A stretch of 25,638 nt of DNA from a virus, in the IMG/VR virus record IMGVR_UViG_3300032182_000321, positions 1 through 25,638 of that record. One strand, written 5' to 3'. The position numbers and the translations under genes were made by a program. Shown here piece after piece: positions 7,401-16,800 of this stretch; the stretch's first letter is position 1; each line of letters starts with the position of its first letter. Below the pieces are notes generated by a model. The model ran no database searches. It was not told where the DNA came from and saw only the letters and a list, made by a program, of their open reading frames with translations.

Positions 7401-10400
7401 CTCAAATGTTAGAGGAGATGATCCTCTATCAAATTCGATAACGGTTCCAGCAGGAAGTGTTGCTGTCAAGAACTTGTCAATAGTAACGGTTGTCTCGCCT
7501 TCTTCGGTAAGAACGCCACTAATATTAGTGTCTGCTTGAATACCTGTAATTGGTTCAAGTGCATGACCTAATAGGAACTGAGAACTACCTTCAAAGACTA
7601 ATGTAGAAGAACCACTATTAGATTGTTGAGTCAATGCTGCAAAGTATCTTGTCTCTGGACCTTTGATCGTTTGGACTGCAGGTTGATAAGACTGGTCTCC
7701 TCTTAGGAATGTGAACGAGTTTGCAGCACTTTCAACTCCCTGAGCATTAGATGCCAGTCTAGCGGTAGAGATAACACCAGACGTAATGTCAGATGCTGCA
7801 ATCTGGTTAGATGATAGAGATACCCAGTTGTTAGCATTAGATGCTGATGTGTTAACAATACGAGTGATGTCAATAACTTCTGCTGGTAGATCACTGGAAT
7901 CAATTGTATCCGTGTCTTCAATCTTGATGTTATTAACAATATCTCCATATAGTCTACTTTCAATAAGACCAGTAGCAGTTGCTTGTGTTCCAGAACCTGC
8001 AGGTGCAGCAATTGTAATAGTTGGAGGAACTTGATATCCTTTACCTCCAATATATCCATTAGATAGTTCAATAGTAACAATAACAACCTGACCATTAGCA
8101 ATGGTTGTAGTTGCAACAGCAGGAACACCACCTGCCTGCTGATTACCAGTAATGGTAACGATAGGAGGAGTTATATAACCAGATCCACCATCAGTGATGT
8201 TGATCTGATACAGAACACCTTGTCTGTATTCTGTTGCCTGAATCTTACCACCAGTAATGCTACCAGTGAAGATGTCGCCAACGGTGAACTGTAGAGTAGT
8301 GTCAACAGCAAATGCAGCAAACAAACTATCACTATCGTTGTTCAGAATAAACGAAGTATTAGTATCCTGTTGAATCGCGATGTCACCTGCAAGTGCGCCT
8401 TCAATAGAAACTCTTTCTGCTTGGTCCGCAACAGTGTAAACCTGGAAAGGACGTAGAGGTGGAATCTGATCTTCGGAGATCTTGCCAGAGTCAGTAAGTT
8501 CAACCAGTGCTCTAGGAACTGGGTTGGTTGAATATGGTTTGTTGATGTAAGGACCAAGGTTATTAGTGATGAAGTCCTTGACTGCCTTCTGTGTAGGTAG
8601 TTTGCTATCACTGGAGTTAGCACCACCAAGTGTGTTGCTGTTGTCGAAACCAGTAACAACAACGTCACCACCTTTCAGTTTCAAGAATTCAACTTCCGAG
8701 ATGGTAACCGTTCCAGTAAAGGTAATGTTACCTGTTCTGTTTTCAATTCTTGCGAACGTTCCAACCTTGAAGTCGCCAAGTTCGTCAGTTCCAGAAACGT
8801 ATGTTCTACCATAGTTCTCGGAGACTTGCTCGTTTGACTCAACTTTAACACCACCGTTTTCAGGTAGTGCAAGATAGCTAGTTCCAGAACCAGCGTATTC
8901 CCAAGTGTGCGAGGAAGAGTTAACAATAGAAGGTCTATGTAGTCTGACAGTAGCACCAACCAAAGAGGCAAGAGCAACTGGATTGCCAGTTGCAGTCTCG
9001 ATTAGTTCAGCGCCACCACCTGAACCAGACTCAAGAGTAAGTTGAGCAGAGAAAGGAGGACCAACAGTTACTTGATCAACAACATCAACAAAGTATTCGA
9101 TATCTGGATTAAGATTTTCGTAACCGTCGATCTTAACAACATAGTGCTCCAGAGGTTCTCTACCAAGACCACTAACAGAGAGGATTGTTCTACCAGTTGG
9201 TGTTGCAGATACGTTAGTGATTGTTGCAACGTCAAATTCATATGCTTCTTTTCTGAAACCAGTTGCTCTAAGCGCAAAGATACCGAAGTTTGTAGCAGAG
9301 TTGGTGATGGATGCATAACCACCAGTATCAGCGAGAACACCATCAGCACAGAAGATACAGAAGACAGAAACCAACTGAGTATAACCATCTTCAATAATCT
9401 TGTAACCAATACCACCTTCAGAAACAATCGTGAAGGCAGATGCAACCATCGACTTGCCCTGGTTGGGGAACTTAGCAGTTCCCTCAACAGTTAGACCTGG
9501 GAAAGGACAGTTGGGTTGCTTGACCTTAGAACCATCGACCAGAGCACCGTTACCACCAAGCTTAGAGATGATAGAAGAGTTCTGTGTATATGGAGATGCC
9601 TCAATGATTGGGAAATCATCATAGGTTGCTCTTACAGTGACCTTGACTCCATTAGCATCAGTAATTACACTGCTTGCATAGTTGTAGATACCAACAATAT
9701 CGAATAGAGTTCCAGTTGTCTTAGTTGTTGCTCCTACTGCAACAGTCTCTTCTAGAATTTGTTCAAGAAGCAAGAAGGAAGCACTGATTGTAGACTCAAC
9801 ATTAGCACACAATGGATTACCAGTTCCATCAATCAAGATAGAAGTATCAGTAAACTGTGGAATATCTGTATACAAGAATGATACTGCATTTCCAGAACCA
9901 TCCTTCCAATTACGCATTGCTGCGATTGCTAGATCTCTTACTTCGTTGAATGCATAAACAGTAGGTCCAAGTTCACTTGCTGGAATTCCTGTTAGATTTC
10001 CTGCGCCAGAGAAATAAGATTCCGCAGCAGTAACAATTCCAGTATTTCCACCAAGACACAAGTCTCTAATTAGAGCACTGAGAATAAAGTTGATGTCTCT
10101 ACGGCACTTACGCTCGTCAACGTTGTTGAGAGTAAGAGAAGGATATTGAACTCTTGCTGCTTCATATGCTTCATCAGCAATAGCATGTCTATTTCTAGCA
10201 ATTAAGTATGCAGCGTCTAAGTATGTTCCGCTGGCATCATTAGCAAGAACATCAACATACAGATATGCTAGTGTATCAATAGAACTTCTTACATTAGCAC
10301 AAACTTCTCCACCAGAACCATCTTCAATTACAGTATCATCAAAGTATCTGGGGAGCGAAGAATATACTGGAGTGTAAACTGGTTGTCCTACAGAACCATC

Positions 10401-13232
10401 ACCAGTTCTCCACTTTCTCATCGCATAGATGCAAAGTTCGCGAGTATATTCTAACGCACGAACTGTTTGAATAATTTCATTATCGACAAAAGTAATCTCT
10501 GTGTTAGTTCCATCGATATACTTTCTAGCAGCATCAATGACATTATTGTTGCTACCAAATTCTAAGTCAGCAGTAATAGCATTGATGAAGTGCTTAACAT
10601 CTCTACGGCACTTCTCGTCGCTTACAGGAATGTTGAAACTTGGATAAGTTTTCTGTGTAGTGACACCATCAATATCACATTCTACAACTAAACCAGCAAG
10701 TTGAATAGTATCATCTTCTGAAAATACTGGTGCATTATCAATAGTAATGGTTGCTGCACCAGTAACAATGTTATCATAAACAAAGTTTGTAACATTGTAA
10801 GTAGTTCCACTTGAAACATCAGTTACAGTTCCACCACTTACATATGTGTGAATAAATCTGGATGTTCCAAGATAGACCTTAAAGTCAAATCCGCCACCAT
10901 CTCCAATATCATATGGGAAGAAATATTCTTGCTTGAATTCATCATTAATTCTACTTACAACTTCATCTGCAATAAACTCTCTATTGTTTCTGATCTGGTT
11001 TACAGCATCTTGATATCTTCTAGAAATCCAATTTGCTTCTAGGAATTTGTTAGGAGAGTTGAGCAGAGATAGGGTTACAGACTTAGAGTAGTTTGTTACC
11101 TGTGCAAACTGACCAGGATCATAATTGTCATTCGTTAGAGTTGGTGCTTTCTTAGGAATAACGAAACGTCTTGATCTACCATCAGGATCTTCTAGAACCT
11201 TATAGATTCTCTGTTTGCCCATCAGGAATGACAGGTCAGGAGCATTTGTAGAAAGACCAGAGATCTCAATCTCTTGACCTTCTTTAAAGTCGTGAATGTT
11301 GTCTGCTTCTACAAGTGGGTTGGTATAGAAGATGATACCACCAAGATCTTCTTGGACACCATAGTCACCAAAACCACCAGTTGCTACTTCAGCAGTTCCT
11401 TGCTTAGAGAAGTCAATACGTGAAATAGGTAGAACTGAGGTAATGTCTCTGTCTTCAAAAACAACTTCACCTTCTGCTCTAATTGATATAATGTCAGTTG
11501 TGACCAGAGAATATGTATCTCTTACATATGTGAATTCGAGAGTATCTGGTCCGTTACCTGCAGCACCAGTATCGTGAATCGGATTGTCTTCGCCAGATGT
11601 TCCAGAAGCTGTTACCTGATAAACATGATCTTCTGTCCAGACAAATGTATTAAGTGCATAGAAAGTATTTGTTTGGAATCTTTCTGTATTAGGACCACCA
11701 AATACTAGAGTTTCACCAGCATCTACAGAACCAGATACTTGAACAAAATCAAATGTTCCATTGACATAAGCATCATTTCCAGTGGTTGTATTAAAATTAA
11801 CTTGCCTAGTTTCAATAATACCACCAGCATTGACACCTCTAAGTTCCTGACCTGCAGTTAGAGATTGTAGACCACCATTAGATTGGAAAACTGCTTCAAA
11901 AACTGATTCACCAAAAATCTGGTGACCGATTGGGAATGAAGTATCAAAGTCACCATTTACATCGTAGTCATATGTAATTCTTTGCTTGTCGTCAAAGACC
12001 ATTGCAAAGTCCCAAGTTGCAACGGAGAAACCATCCGAGTCAACTTGGTCACGATAGGTAACACCGATGACATAGTTCTTGTCACCGAACTTGAAGATGT
12101 GCTTTCTTGGGTTAGCAGGACGAATGATAACCAGACGCAGGTTGTCACCAACGATAGATGCATCAGGTGGAATGGAGATTGGGTTATCTTCTACATAGTC
12201 ACCACCAGAGATGATGATCGACTCCTTAACACCAGGAGTTGCCCATGCCAACTGACATGCTTTCTTAATTGTTCTAACTGGGTTGACTGCAGAACGACCG
12301 TCATTCTCGTCGTTACCAATCAACTGAGAAACATAGATACGACCACCAACGTCATTCGTTGCTAGGTTGAGGACGTATTCAGTAGTAGCAATCTTGTCAG
12401 ATTTATCACCTAGAATTGGTGTGATAGATCTTGGATAAATACCTGCTTCGCCAGTCTCTCCATAGTAGATTTCATTTTCATCAGATACACGGAAACCAAT
12501 ATGTTTGAACTGAACAGTTCCATTGGTCTCAATACCATCAATATGCAGAGGTGGATTTAATGGACTAGCGTCACTAGTTCCAACATTCAACGATTGGTAT
12601 ACATTAGGACCACGGAAGACAAATGTATCCTTCTGATACAGAGTGTCTGATGCCCAAGGAGTTCCAGTATTATTGATAAACGTCTTGAGATTTGGTGCTC
12701 TAAGATTAGCATCTGGAGTAACAATATTATCAATATCCAGGTTTAGAATTCTCGCCGTGTCTGAAATGATTGACGTAGAAGTTCTGATAGCACCGTTGAT
12801 ATCAAGTTCAAAGTCAACAGAGTCAAGAAATGCAGTTGCGGTTGCACCTAAACCATCTCCACCAGTGATAGTTACACCAGGAGCAGTGGTGTATCCATCA
12901 CCCTGCTGATCAATAATAACAGATCTAATTCTTCCTTCAGAAACAACAGCAGATCCTAGTGCCTGAACACCACCTAAAGGAGGCGGATCGATTTGAACAG
13001 TAGGTTGTTGGGTATATCCTTGACCCTCATTATCGATAACAATCCTATCAACTCTAGATCCAGTTCTGTTAATACCAACACGAGGCAAACCCGTAGAAGG
13101 ATCTGTCAGTGCTCGCATGATTTCGATTTCATTAACTCCAGATCCAGATCTGATAGTTAAGTTTGATTCTCCGATAAGAGCAGGAGAGATCGCCCTGAAT
13201 TGTTCTCTGTCAGAATTAAACTTAAAGCTCAT
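4428..13232 (-). CDS. Giant fibre-like virion structural protein (2934 aa)
   Basis: 2934 residues, a modular extended virion protein of the kind found in cyanomyovirus structural clusters, probably a tail fibre or baseplate-attached adhesin. In order: residues 60-136, two GxGY modules (IVIDNEGQGYTQQPTVQI, VIIDQQGDGYTTAPGVTI); from 297, a beta-helix-like start (GRIYVSQLIGNDENDG) resuming at 1255-1330 (SMVASAFTIVSEGGIGY, GYASITNSATNFGIFALRA); residues 739-1165, a duplicated Cys-containing helical domain; residues 1675-1756 and 1951-2020, more GxGY modules; residues 2098 and 2251, fibre motifs LDADTLDGAQGSFY and LDADMMDGRQGKWY; residue 2531, LKAGDTMSGSLTISG. The C-terminus (TYGVIKVSRSSIDEDVTI to ATWIIT) looks like a fibre end; no S74 chaperone is visible. 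A CTAAATA motif lies 38 bases upstream. Confidence 0.88.
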   Translation of the reverse strand: MSFKFNSDREQFRAISPALIGESNLTIRSGSGVNEIEIMRALTDPSTGLPRVGINRTGSRVDRIVIDNEGQGYTQQPTVQIDPPPLGGVQALGSAVVSEGRIRSVIIDQQGDGYTTAPGVTITGGDGLGATATAFLDSVDFELDINGAIRTSTSIISDTARILNLDIDNIVTPDANLRAPNLKTFINNTGTPWASDTLYQKDTFVFRGPNVYQSLNVGTSDASPLNPPLHIDGIETNGTVQFKHIGFRVSDENEIYYGETGEAGIYPRSITPILGDKSDKIATTEYVLNLATNDVGGRIYVSQLIGNDENDGRSAVNPVRTIKKACQLAWATPGVKESIIISGGDYVEDNPISIPPDASIVGDNLRLVIIRPANPRKHIFKFGDKNYVIGVTYRDQVDSDGFSVATWDFAMVFDDKQRITYDYDVNGDFDTSFPIGHQIFGESVFEAVFQSNGGLQSLTAGQELRGVNAGGIIETRQVNFNTTTGNDAYVNGTFDFVQVSGSVDAGETLVFGGPNTERFQTNTFYALNTFVWTEDHVYQVTASGTSGEDNPIHDTGAAGNGPDTLEFTYVRDTYSLVTTDIISIRAEGEVVFEDRDITSVLPISRIDFSKQGTAEVATGGFGDYGVQEDLGGIIFYTNPLVEADNIHDFKEGQEIEISGLSTNAPDLSFLMGKQRIYKVLEDPDGRSRRFVIPKKAPTLTNDNYDPGQFAQVTNYSKSVTLSLLNSPNKFLEANWISRRYQDAVNQIRNNREFIADEVVSRINDEFKQEYFFPYDIGDGGGFDFKVYLGTSRFIHTYVSGGTVTDVSSGTTYNVTNFVYDNIVTGAATITIDNAPVFSEDDTIQLAGLVVECDIDGVTTQKTYPSFNIPVSDEKCRRDVKHFINAITADLEFGSNNNVIDAARKYIDGTNTEITFVDNEIIQTVRALEYTRELCIYAMRKWRTGDGSVGQPVYTPVYSSLPRYFDDTVIEDGSGGEVCANVRSSIDTLAYLYVDVLANDASGTYLDAAYLIARNRHAIADEAYEAARVQYPSLTLNNVDERKCRRDINFILSALIRDLCLGGNTGIVTAAESYFSGAGNLTGIPASELGPTVYAFNEVRDLAIAAMRNWKDGSGNAVSFLYTDIPQFTDTSILIDGTGNPLCANVESTISASFLLLEQILEETVAVGATTKTTGTLFDIVGIYNYASSVITDANGVKVTVRATYDDFPIIEASPYTQNSSIISKLGGNGALVDGSKVKQPNCPFPGLTVEGTAKFPNQGKSMVASAFTIVSEGGIGYKIIEDGYTQLVSVFCIFCADGVLADTGGYASITNSATNFGIFALRATGFRKEAYEFDVATITNVSATPTGRTILSVSGLGREPLEHYVVKIDGYENLNPDIEYFVDVVDQVTVGPPFSAQLTLESGSGGGAELIETATGNPVALASLVGATVRLHRPSIVNSSSHTWEYAGSGTSYLALPENGGVKVESNEQVSENYGRTYVSGTDELGDFKVGTFARIENRTGNITFTGTVTISEVEFLKLKGGDVVVTGFDNSNTLGGANSSDSKLPTQKAVKDFITNNLGPYINKPYSTNPVPRALVELTDSGKISEDQIPPLRPFQVYTVADQAERVSIEGALAGDIAIQQDTNTSFILNNDSDSLFAAFAVDTTLQFTVGDIFTGSITGGKIQATEYRQGVLYQINITDGGSGYITPPIVTITGNQQAGGVPAVATTTIANGQVVIVTIELSNGYIGGKGYQVPPTITIAAPAGSGTQATATGLIESRLYGDIVNNIKIEDTDTIDSSDLPAEVIDITRIVNTSASNANNWVSLSSNQIAASDITSGVISTARLASNAQGVESAANSFTFLRGDQSYQPAVQTIKGPETRYFAALTQQSNSGSSTLVFEGSSQFLLGHALEPITGIQADTNISGVLTEEGETTVTIDKFLTATLPAGTVIEFDRGSSPLTFESSQTEGGFVDQIVIQDGGSGFDAGPFFNVALTGGNGVGLRANIITTGGVVTDVTIVDGGQDYGQNTSQQNVDFIVSSTPTELGPGSGLILLAKVTTVLRQYANVAVDIDRVTDLTTSGDAYGTLGVARFRKTQFVIGQAGNGSVDINTGPDSGLDADTLDGAQGSFYLNSSNQNAGVLPVDRLSGTYNISIANQSGNTLRLKTSTGSPTGNPAPNEFSAGIIADTKNNTADGLFDGGTRHMVLTMRNGGSDFDATFGGVRQLAITDGTPATGGGNLWLRGSHTSPANPFGNWNLIWHSQNDGELSGLDADMMDGRQGKWYQTATHINYGIFSDLRLPELQTKKKILDSLSVVDWTGQDRYFVLVRDEILGSAAPFLAGLPVNLYDNGGNGVGELTLTKVETNLDANDPANNYTLLTGSLTSGDFIDSNGDQVAYFIGEGGVANAYAFQDYGVSQLDDNGDGTIDGTYEVIAAESSAGNARLKLGRADGQAATDPSIYFRSSQIAATNYNSAIIASGGNNTNGSGLLEVKVADADGMTILGQKIWNAGNITFNSTNVVSTGVIRDANGDFEAGTITAALTGAASDNVLKAGDTMSGSLTISGIAAANQALEVSGRADFLSNITVAANLAVDSDTLLVDTAKEAVGINVGTTLTTGIGLDILGGTIAALRLSGPDNATGHQLLIDGARSSYYDDADHAMMFISSGAAASTHPGEGAHWIFNGRASNRDFIFRNNSNNKLTIQGDGGLKIENSGTNNGLEVDNMIVGIAGLTLGTTDNNDDAPLYFYGATGASDGAGGYLSNFRVGNGIVGGDIFEITANDGSVGATDWKSTPALAIQGTNNRVGINTTAFSGTDNSDPSNPVDRDYNLNVQGDININGILYQNNAPFVTSRWTEAPNLVDIYRTTKVGINFSSAKDPQEALDVEGDIYMTGTIKVNGQAQWLDTYGVIKVSRSSIDEDVTIPTGNNGSSTGPITVANGFEVTVASGATWIIT
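9738..10223 (-). repeat. Helical Cys domain, copy 2 (uninterrupted)
   Basis: Residues 1004-1165 of the 2934-aa protein. Landmarks are YLDAAYLIARNRHAIADEA, YPSL, ERKCRRDINFILSALIRDL, GGNTGIVTAAESY, FNEVRDLAIAAMRNWKDG and PLCANVESTI. The same landmarks occur in the same order in copy 1. Confidence 0.8.
10248..11018 (-). repeat. Helical Cys domain, copy 1 (with inserted segment)
   Basis: Residues 739-995 of the 2934-aa protein. Landmarks are YQDAVNQIRNNREFIADEV, TYPSFNIPVSDEKCRRD, FGSNNNVIDAARKY, LEYTRELCIYAMRKWRTG and EVCANVRSSIDTL. About 93 residues (768-860, nt 10653-10931), rich in Thr, Val and Gly and apparently beta, separate the first helix from the YPSF...KCRRD segment. That spacer is missing in copy 2. 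Confidence 0.78.
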
Positions 13233-13269
13233 CTTCTACGCAACCTGCTGATGATTTTATTCTCTTATC

Positions 13270-13276
13270 TATTTAG
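13270..13276 (-). promoter_or_regulatory. Late-promoter motif CTAAATA before the 2934-aa gene
   Basis: CTAAATA on the minus strand in the 49-base gap after the 168-aa gene, 37 bases before the ATG at 13232. The gap also holds an AGG at 13244-13246 as a weak ribosome binding site. No convincing terminator hairpin is present. Confidence 0.6.
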
Positions 13277-13281
13277 CATGA

Positions 13282-13788
13282 CTAGAACTGGATACTGACT
13301 ACCTTGATATATGCTACCCACTTAATTGACTTGGTTGTTCCAGACCTAGATGTCTGGTAACTAAAAGAATTAGCGCCTGCACCAAGAAATGGACTTACGG
13401 TCCAAGTTTGATCATTAGGAATATTATCAGAAACAGTTGTGGTCATAGTGGAAAGTTCTGTGAGAACTCCAGCATTAGACACTTGGATGGCAGATTCTAA
13501 TTTTGTTGATAAGACAACAGAAGAATCATCATTAACTCCAATAATTGATGCCTCAATAAAATTAATAGTTTGATTGTCTAAGGAGATAACAGAATTGACA
13601 TTATCTGTAGACAAAATTGATGTATTGATACCTCTCATTATGTAATGAGTAGTATTACTATCCGTGTAAAAAGAATTTTTAATCTCAAGACTATTCAAAT
13701 CTTTAGCATTTTTTTCATTATCAATAATGGTGGTTTTGTCAACAGAAAAACCACCTACTGAATCAAATGTTTTATTAGATACTGGCAT
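13282..13788 (-). CDS. Conserved cyanomyovirus virion-associated protein (168 aa)
   Basis: 168 residues beginning MPVSNKTFDSVGGFSVDKTT, which I recognise as a conserved protein of cyanomyovirus structural clusters without a T4 name. The middle (HYIMRGINTSILSTDN, INFIEASIIGVNDDSS) and end (NDQTWTVSPFLGAGAN, SFSYQTSRSGTTKSIKWVAY) are beta-rich with no cysteine, no signal peptide and no membrane segment. AGAGG at 13798-13802, 9 bases before the ATG, overlaps the TAA of the 1499-aa gene (13804-13802), so translation is probably linked to that gene. A small virion or fibre-attachment protein is likely. Confidence 0.8.
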   Translation of the reverse strand: MPVSNKTFDSVGGFSVDKTTIIDNEKNAKDLNSLEIKNSFYTDSNTTHYIMRGINTSILSTDNVNSVISLDNQTINFIEASIIGVNDDSSVVLSTKLESAIQVSNAGVLTELSTMTTTVSDNIPNDQTWTVSPFLGAGANSFSYQTSRSGTTKSIKWVAYIKVVSIQF

Positions 13789-13797
13789 GGTTACTTA

Positions 13798-13802
13798 CCT
13801 CT
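13798..13802 (-). promoter_or_regulatory. Ribosome binding site AGAGG of the 168-aa gene
   Basis: AGAGG on the minus strand is the best Shine-Dalgarno in the window. Its first base is the third base of the preceding gene's TAA stop, with 9 bases to the ATG. Confidence 0.65.
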
Positions 13803-16800
13803 TACTTTTTGATGATTTGAGAAACTACAGTAATCTCTACGTCATCTCCCGTAGAGAGGTTTGAATCAAGAGTATATGTAATTCTAACTTCTCCTCCAGA
13901 GGTGAAGTCAAAAACAGTGTCGAATAGATTTACTCCTGTAGAAACATTACTTACTTCTGTGTGGAAGATGTCTGTTCCTTTACTTGTGACAGCGTATTCT
14001 ACAAATTCTCTATCACCCGTCGTGATATTATTTGCTACAATTCTAGCAGTGCAAGCAGTCTCAGTAGCAGGATCAAACAATACAGCATCACCTGTATTCA
14101 ATGTTCCTCTTTCAAGATCCGATTTCTTGGTCAAAACTCTAAAGTTGTTCAATTGAACATCTCGCAGTGCTTCGTCTAGCAATCTAATACCACTGAAAGT
14201 TCCAGTTCCATAACCAAGATTAAAGAATACATCTGCATTATTTGTAATTCTTAGAACAGGATCTACAGTAAGACCTGCTGACATACCAAAGTCAAAGTTA
14301 TCCTTGGTTGAATAAAGGAAAGTCTCTGTTGTTGATGTATTATCAAGAGAAGTTGCTAAAGAATCAAATGTAATTGTAGAAGCATTAAAATTAAATGTAT
14401 CACTGATAGTAGATACCAAAGTATCCACATTATCAAAGTTAAGTTCTGAAGATGTCAGTCTCAGTGAAGAAAGACTTTGGTTAATGAAGAACAGAGTATC
14501 TTCGTCAGCACCAGCAGAAGATTCTGCTTTAATTTCTGTATCCTGGTCTACGTCCTTGACGCCTCCTAGACCTCCCCATTGGTTTCCATTGTAACCTTCA
14601 AATTGATTGTCATCAGTATTATATCTGATAGATCCTTGAACAGGATTACCTTTACTGTTGTTATCTCCAACAGGAATTACCAATGATGTTGGGATATCGC
14701 AAACAATTTTCTGACCTGCATTAGGTTGTAGAATTAGATCACTGGTATCTGTAGAAATTTTATTATCACCCAGTCTGAGATCATTATTAATTACTACATC
14801 AGTGAATCCCAGAGGATCGATACGAATCTCTTCAATTTCTTCAAAGATTAGATTTGAAACAGCAGTTGTGAAGTAAGCAAGTTCTGCAGCACCATTTGTA
14901 AATGTATCTCCAGACTGATCATTTGGTTCGTTACCTGTTGTTCCAGTCAGACCGCCTGTAATTACTTCATAGATGTCATTTCTATATTTGACATAATTTC
15001 CTGCTACTACAGGAGAGTTTGCAACCCATTCTGTATATGCAGGAGCAGCAGTATTTGCAGATCTAATCTTCTTAACGTCTACAAATTCTAGATGTTCTTT
15101 GGTAACTTTGATGGTATTTGCTCCATCATTATAGAACCAAAGAATATTATCGTTAGCACCAACAGACAATTCTGCAAGAATTTGTGTATTACCATCAATA
15201 TCTCTCACACCACCAAGTGATGTCCATGATGTATTTTGAGAACTGTAACCCTCATACTGTTGAGTTTCTGTATTAAAACGAATTGCTCCATCATATGAAA
15301 CTGCTTGAATGGGTCTTTCGGCAATAGTTCCTGCTGGAATTACAAGAGCACTGGAAGAATTAATTTTTGTTTGACCAGTGCTAGGTGGACTAAATTCTAA
15401 ATCAAATCCAGGGTTAGAAGAGATTACATTATTTGTAATAGATAGTCTATCATTTACATTAATAGTTCCTGTGGTCTTAATTTCTCCAGTAGTAGCAATG
15501 TCACCAGAAGTATTAGCAATTTGAATTTGATTGCCAATGTTAAAGTTTCCTGCTTTAATATTGATCTCTGCGCCAGCATAAACATCAATTTTATTGACTC
15601 CATTAGTGTCTGCTCTAATTTCATCTACAGTGAAGAATGTTGATTTTGCTATAGGAGCAGTTAGATTGTTAATGTTTCCTGCAGTAAATGTCAGATTTGT
15701 TCCTGTAGAATTAAATGCATCGAGAGTTCCTGTTTCTACATCAGCACTGATCAAAGTGCTTTCTGCGATAGTAATCAAAGTAAACTCTGCACCACTACCA
15801 AAAACTTTTGGGTTATTAAGATCAATTGTATAAGTATTGTCTCCTGTAGATCCTGGAGAAGAACCCATCAATGCATGATTGGGGCAATAAACATATAGAG
15901 GACTAGGTGTAGTATCTGTAACTTCTAGTTCTAGTCCTTCTACAGATCTAGTTACACCAGTTAGGTATTCAACGCCAGCAATTTCTAATTGTGCAGCACC
16001 ACCATTCACTGGCAGATTATCAATAGTGATTGTATTTGCACCAGTGTCAATAGAAACAATCTTTGTTCCTGCAGCAGTAGATCCTCCACCATCAGAAACT
16101 GTGGTAACTTCCATTCCAACTGCAACATTAGAACCAGATAGACTCTCAACAATACTTAGAGTTGTGGATCCTGGAGTAATAGTTGCGTTTACTGTAGTGA
16201 TGTTCCTGGTTCCATCTTTGAATTCGCTTAGAGCAAATACGTGTCCAGATAGAGATGAGTCACTTAAGTCCCATAGATAAGTGTTTCCAGAATACAAAGG
16301 TGTGCCATTCCAGTCACCACTACCATCAATGTTAAATCTAAAAGATGATGTAATAGAACTAACAGTATATGATACACCAACACCAGTTGGGTTCCATGAA
16401 CTTGCTGCTTGAGCACCGCTCACTCCCAAAACTGTGATATCTGTAATATTTCCACCAGAAGAGTTTATAGCAATAACATCTAAAGTTGTTGTTCCAGAGT
16501 CTCCAACAAAATCGATGGTTCCACCAACAGTAGGAGCAAGACCTGATGATACAGGAATAGTTTCTACAGGAACAAGTGTTTCAATGTCTTCTACGAGAAC
16601 TGGAAAGCTAATGGGATTTACAAGATCTGTAGCAGCAACAGTGAGAACGTCTCCTGGGTCATATCCAGAACCACCTGATACAATCGTAAGACTTTCGACT
16701 GCGCCTAGATCACCAACTGTATATTGGAAGTCTTGAGTTGGAACACCATATGCTGGAGTAAAGGTCAATGTAGCAGTTCCTGCTTGTGTAGGAACCGCAG

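Noticed and set aside
7528-7590. GHALEP segment in the 2934-aa protein as a second cupredoxin-type site
   Set aside because: There is no following Y.C..H..M motif, and the strand pattern around the cupredoxin-like domain is missing.
7703-8131. Minus-strand open frame of 142 codons with Leu-rich composition
   Set aside because: Shifted-frame shadow of the 2934-aa gene; the leucine runs come from reading Thr/Ala/Val codons out of frame, so it is not a membrane protein.
9042-9494. Plus-strand open frame of 150 codons
   Set aside because: It lies wholly inside the 2934-aa gene on the other strand, has a low-complexity Ser/Thr/Ile/Asn composition expected from antisense reading, and has no ribosome binding site or neighbouring plus-strand gene.
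13233-13281. Terminator between the 168-aa and 2934-aa genes
   Set aside because: No stem of useful length followed by a T-run can be drawn; only the promoter motif is supported.
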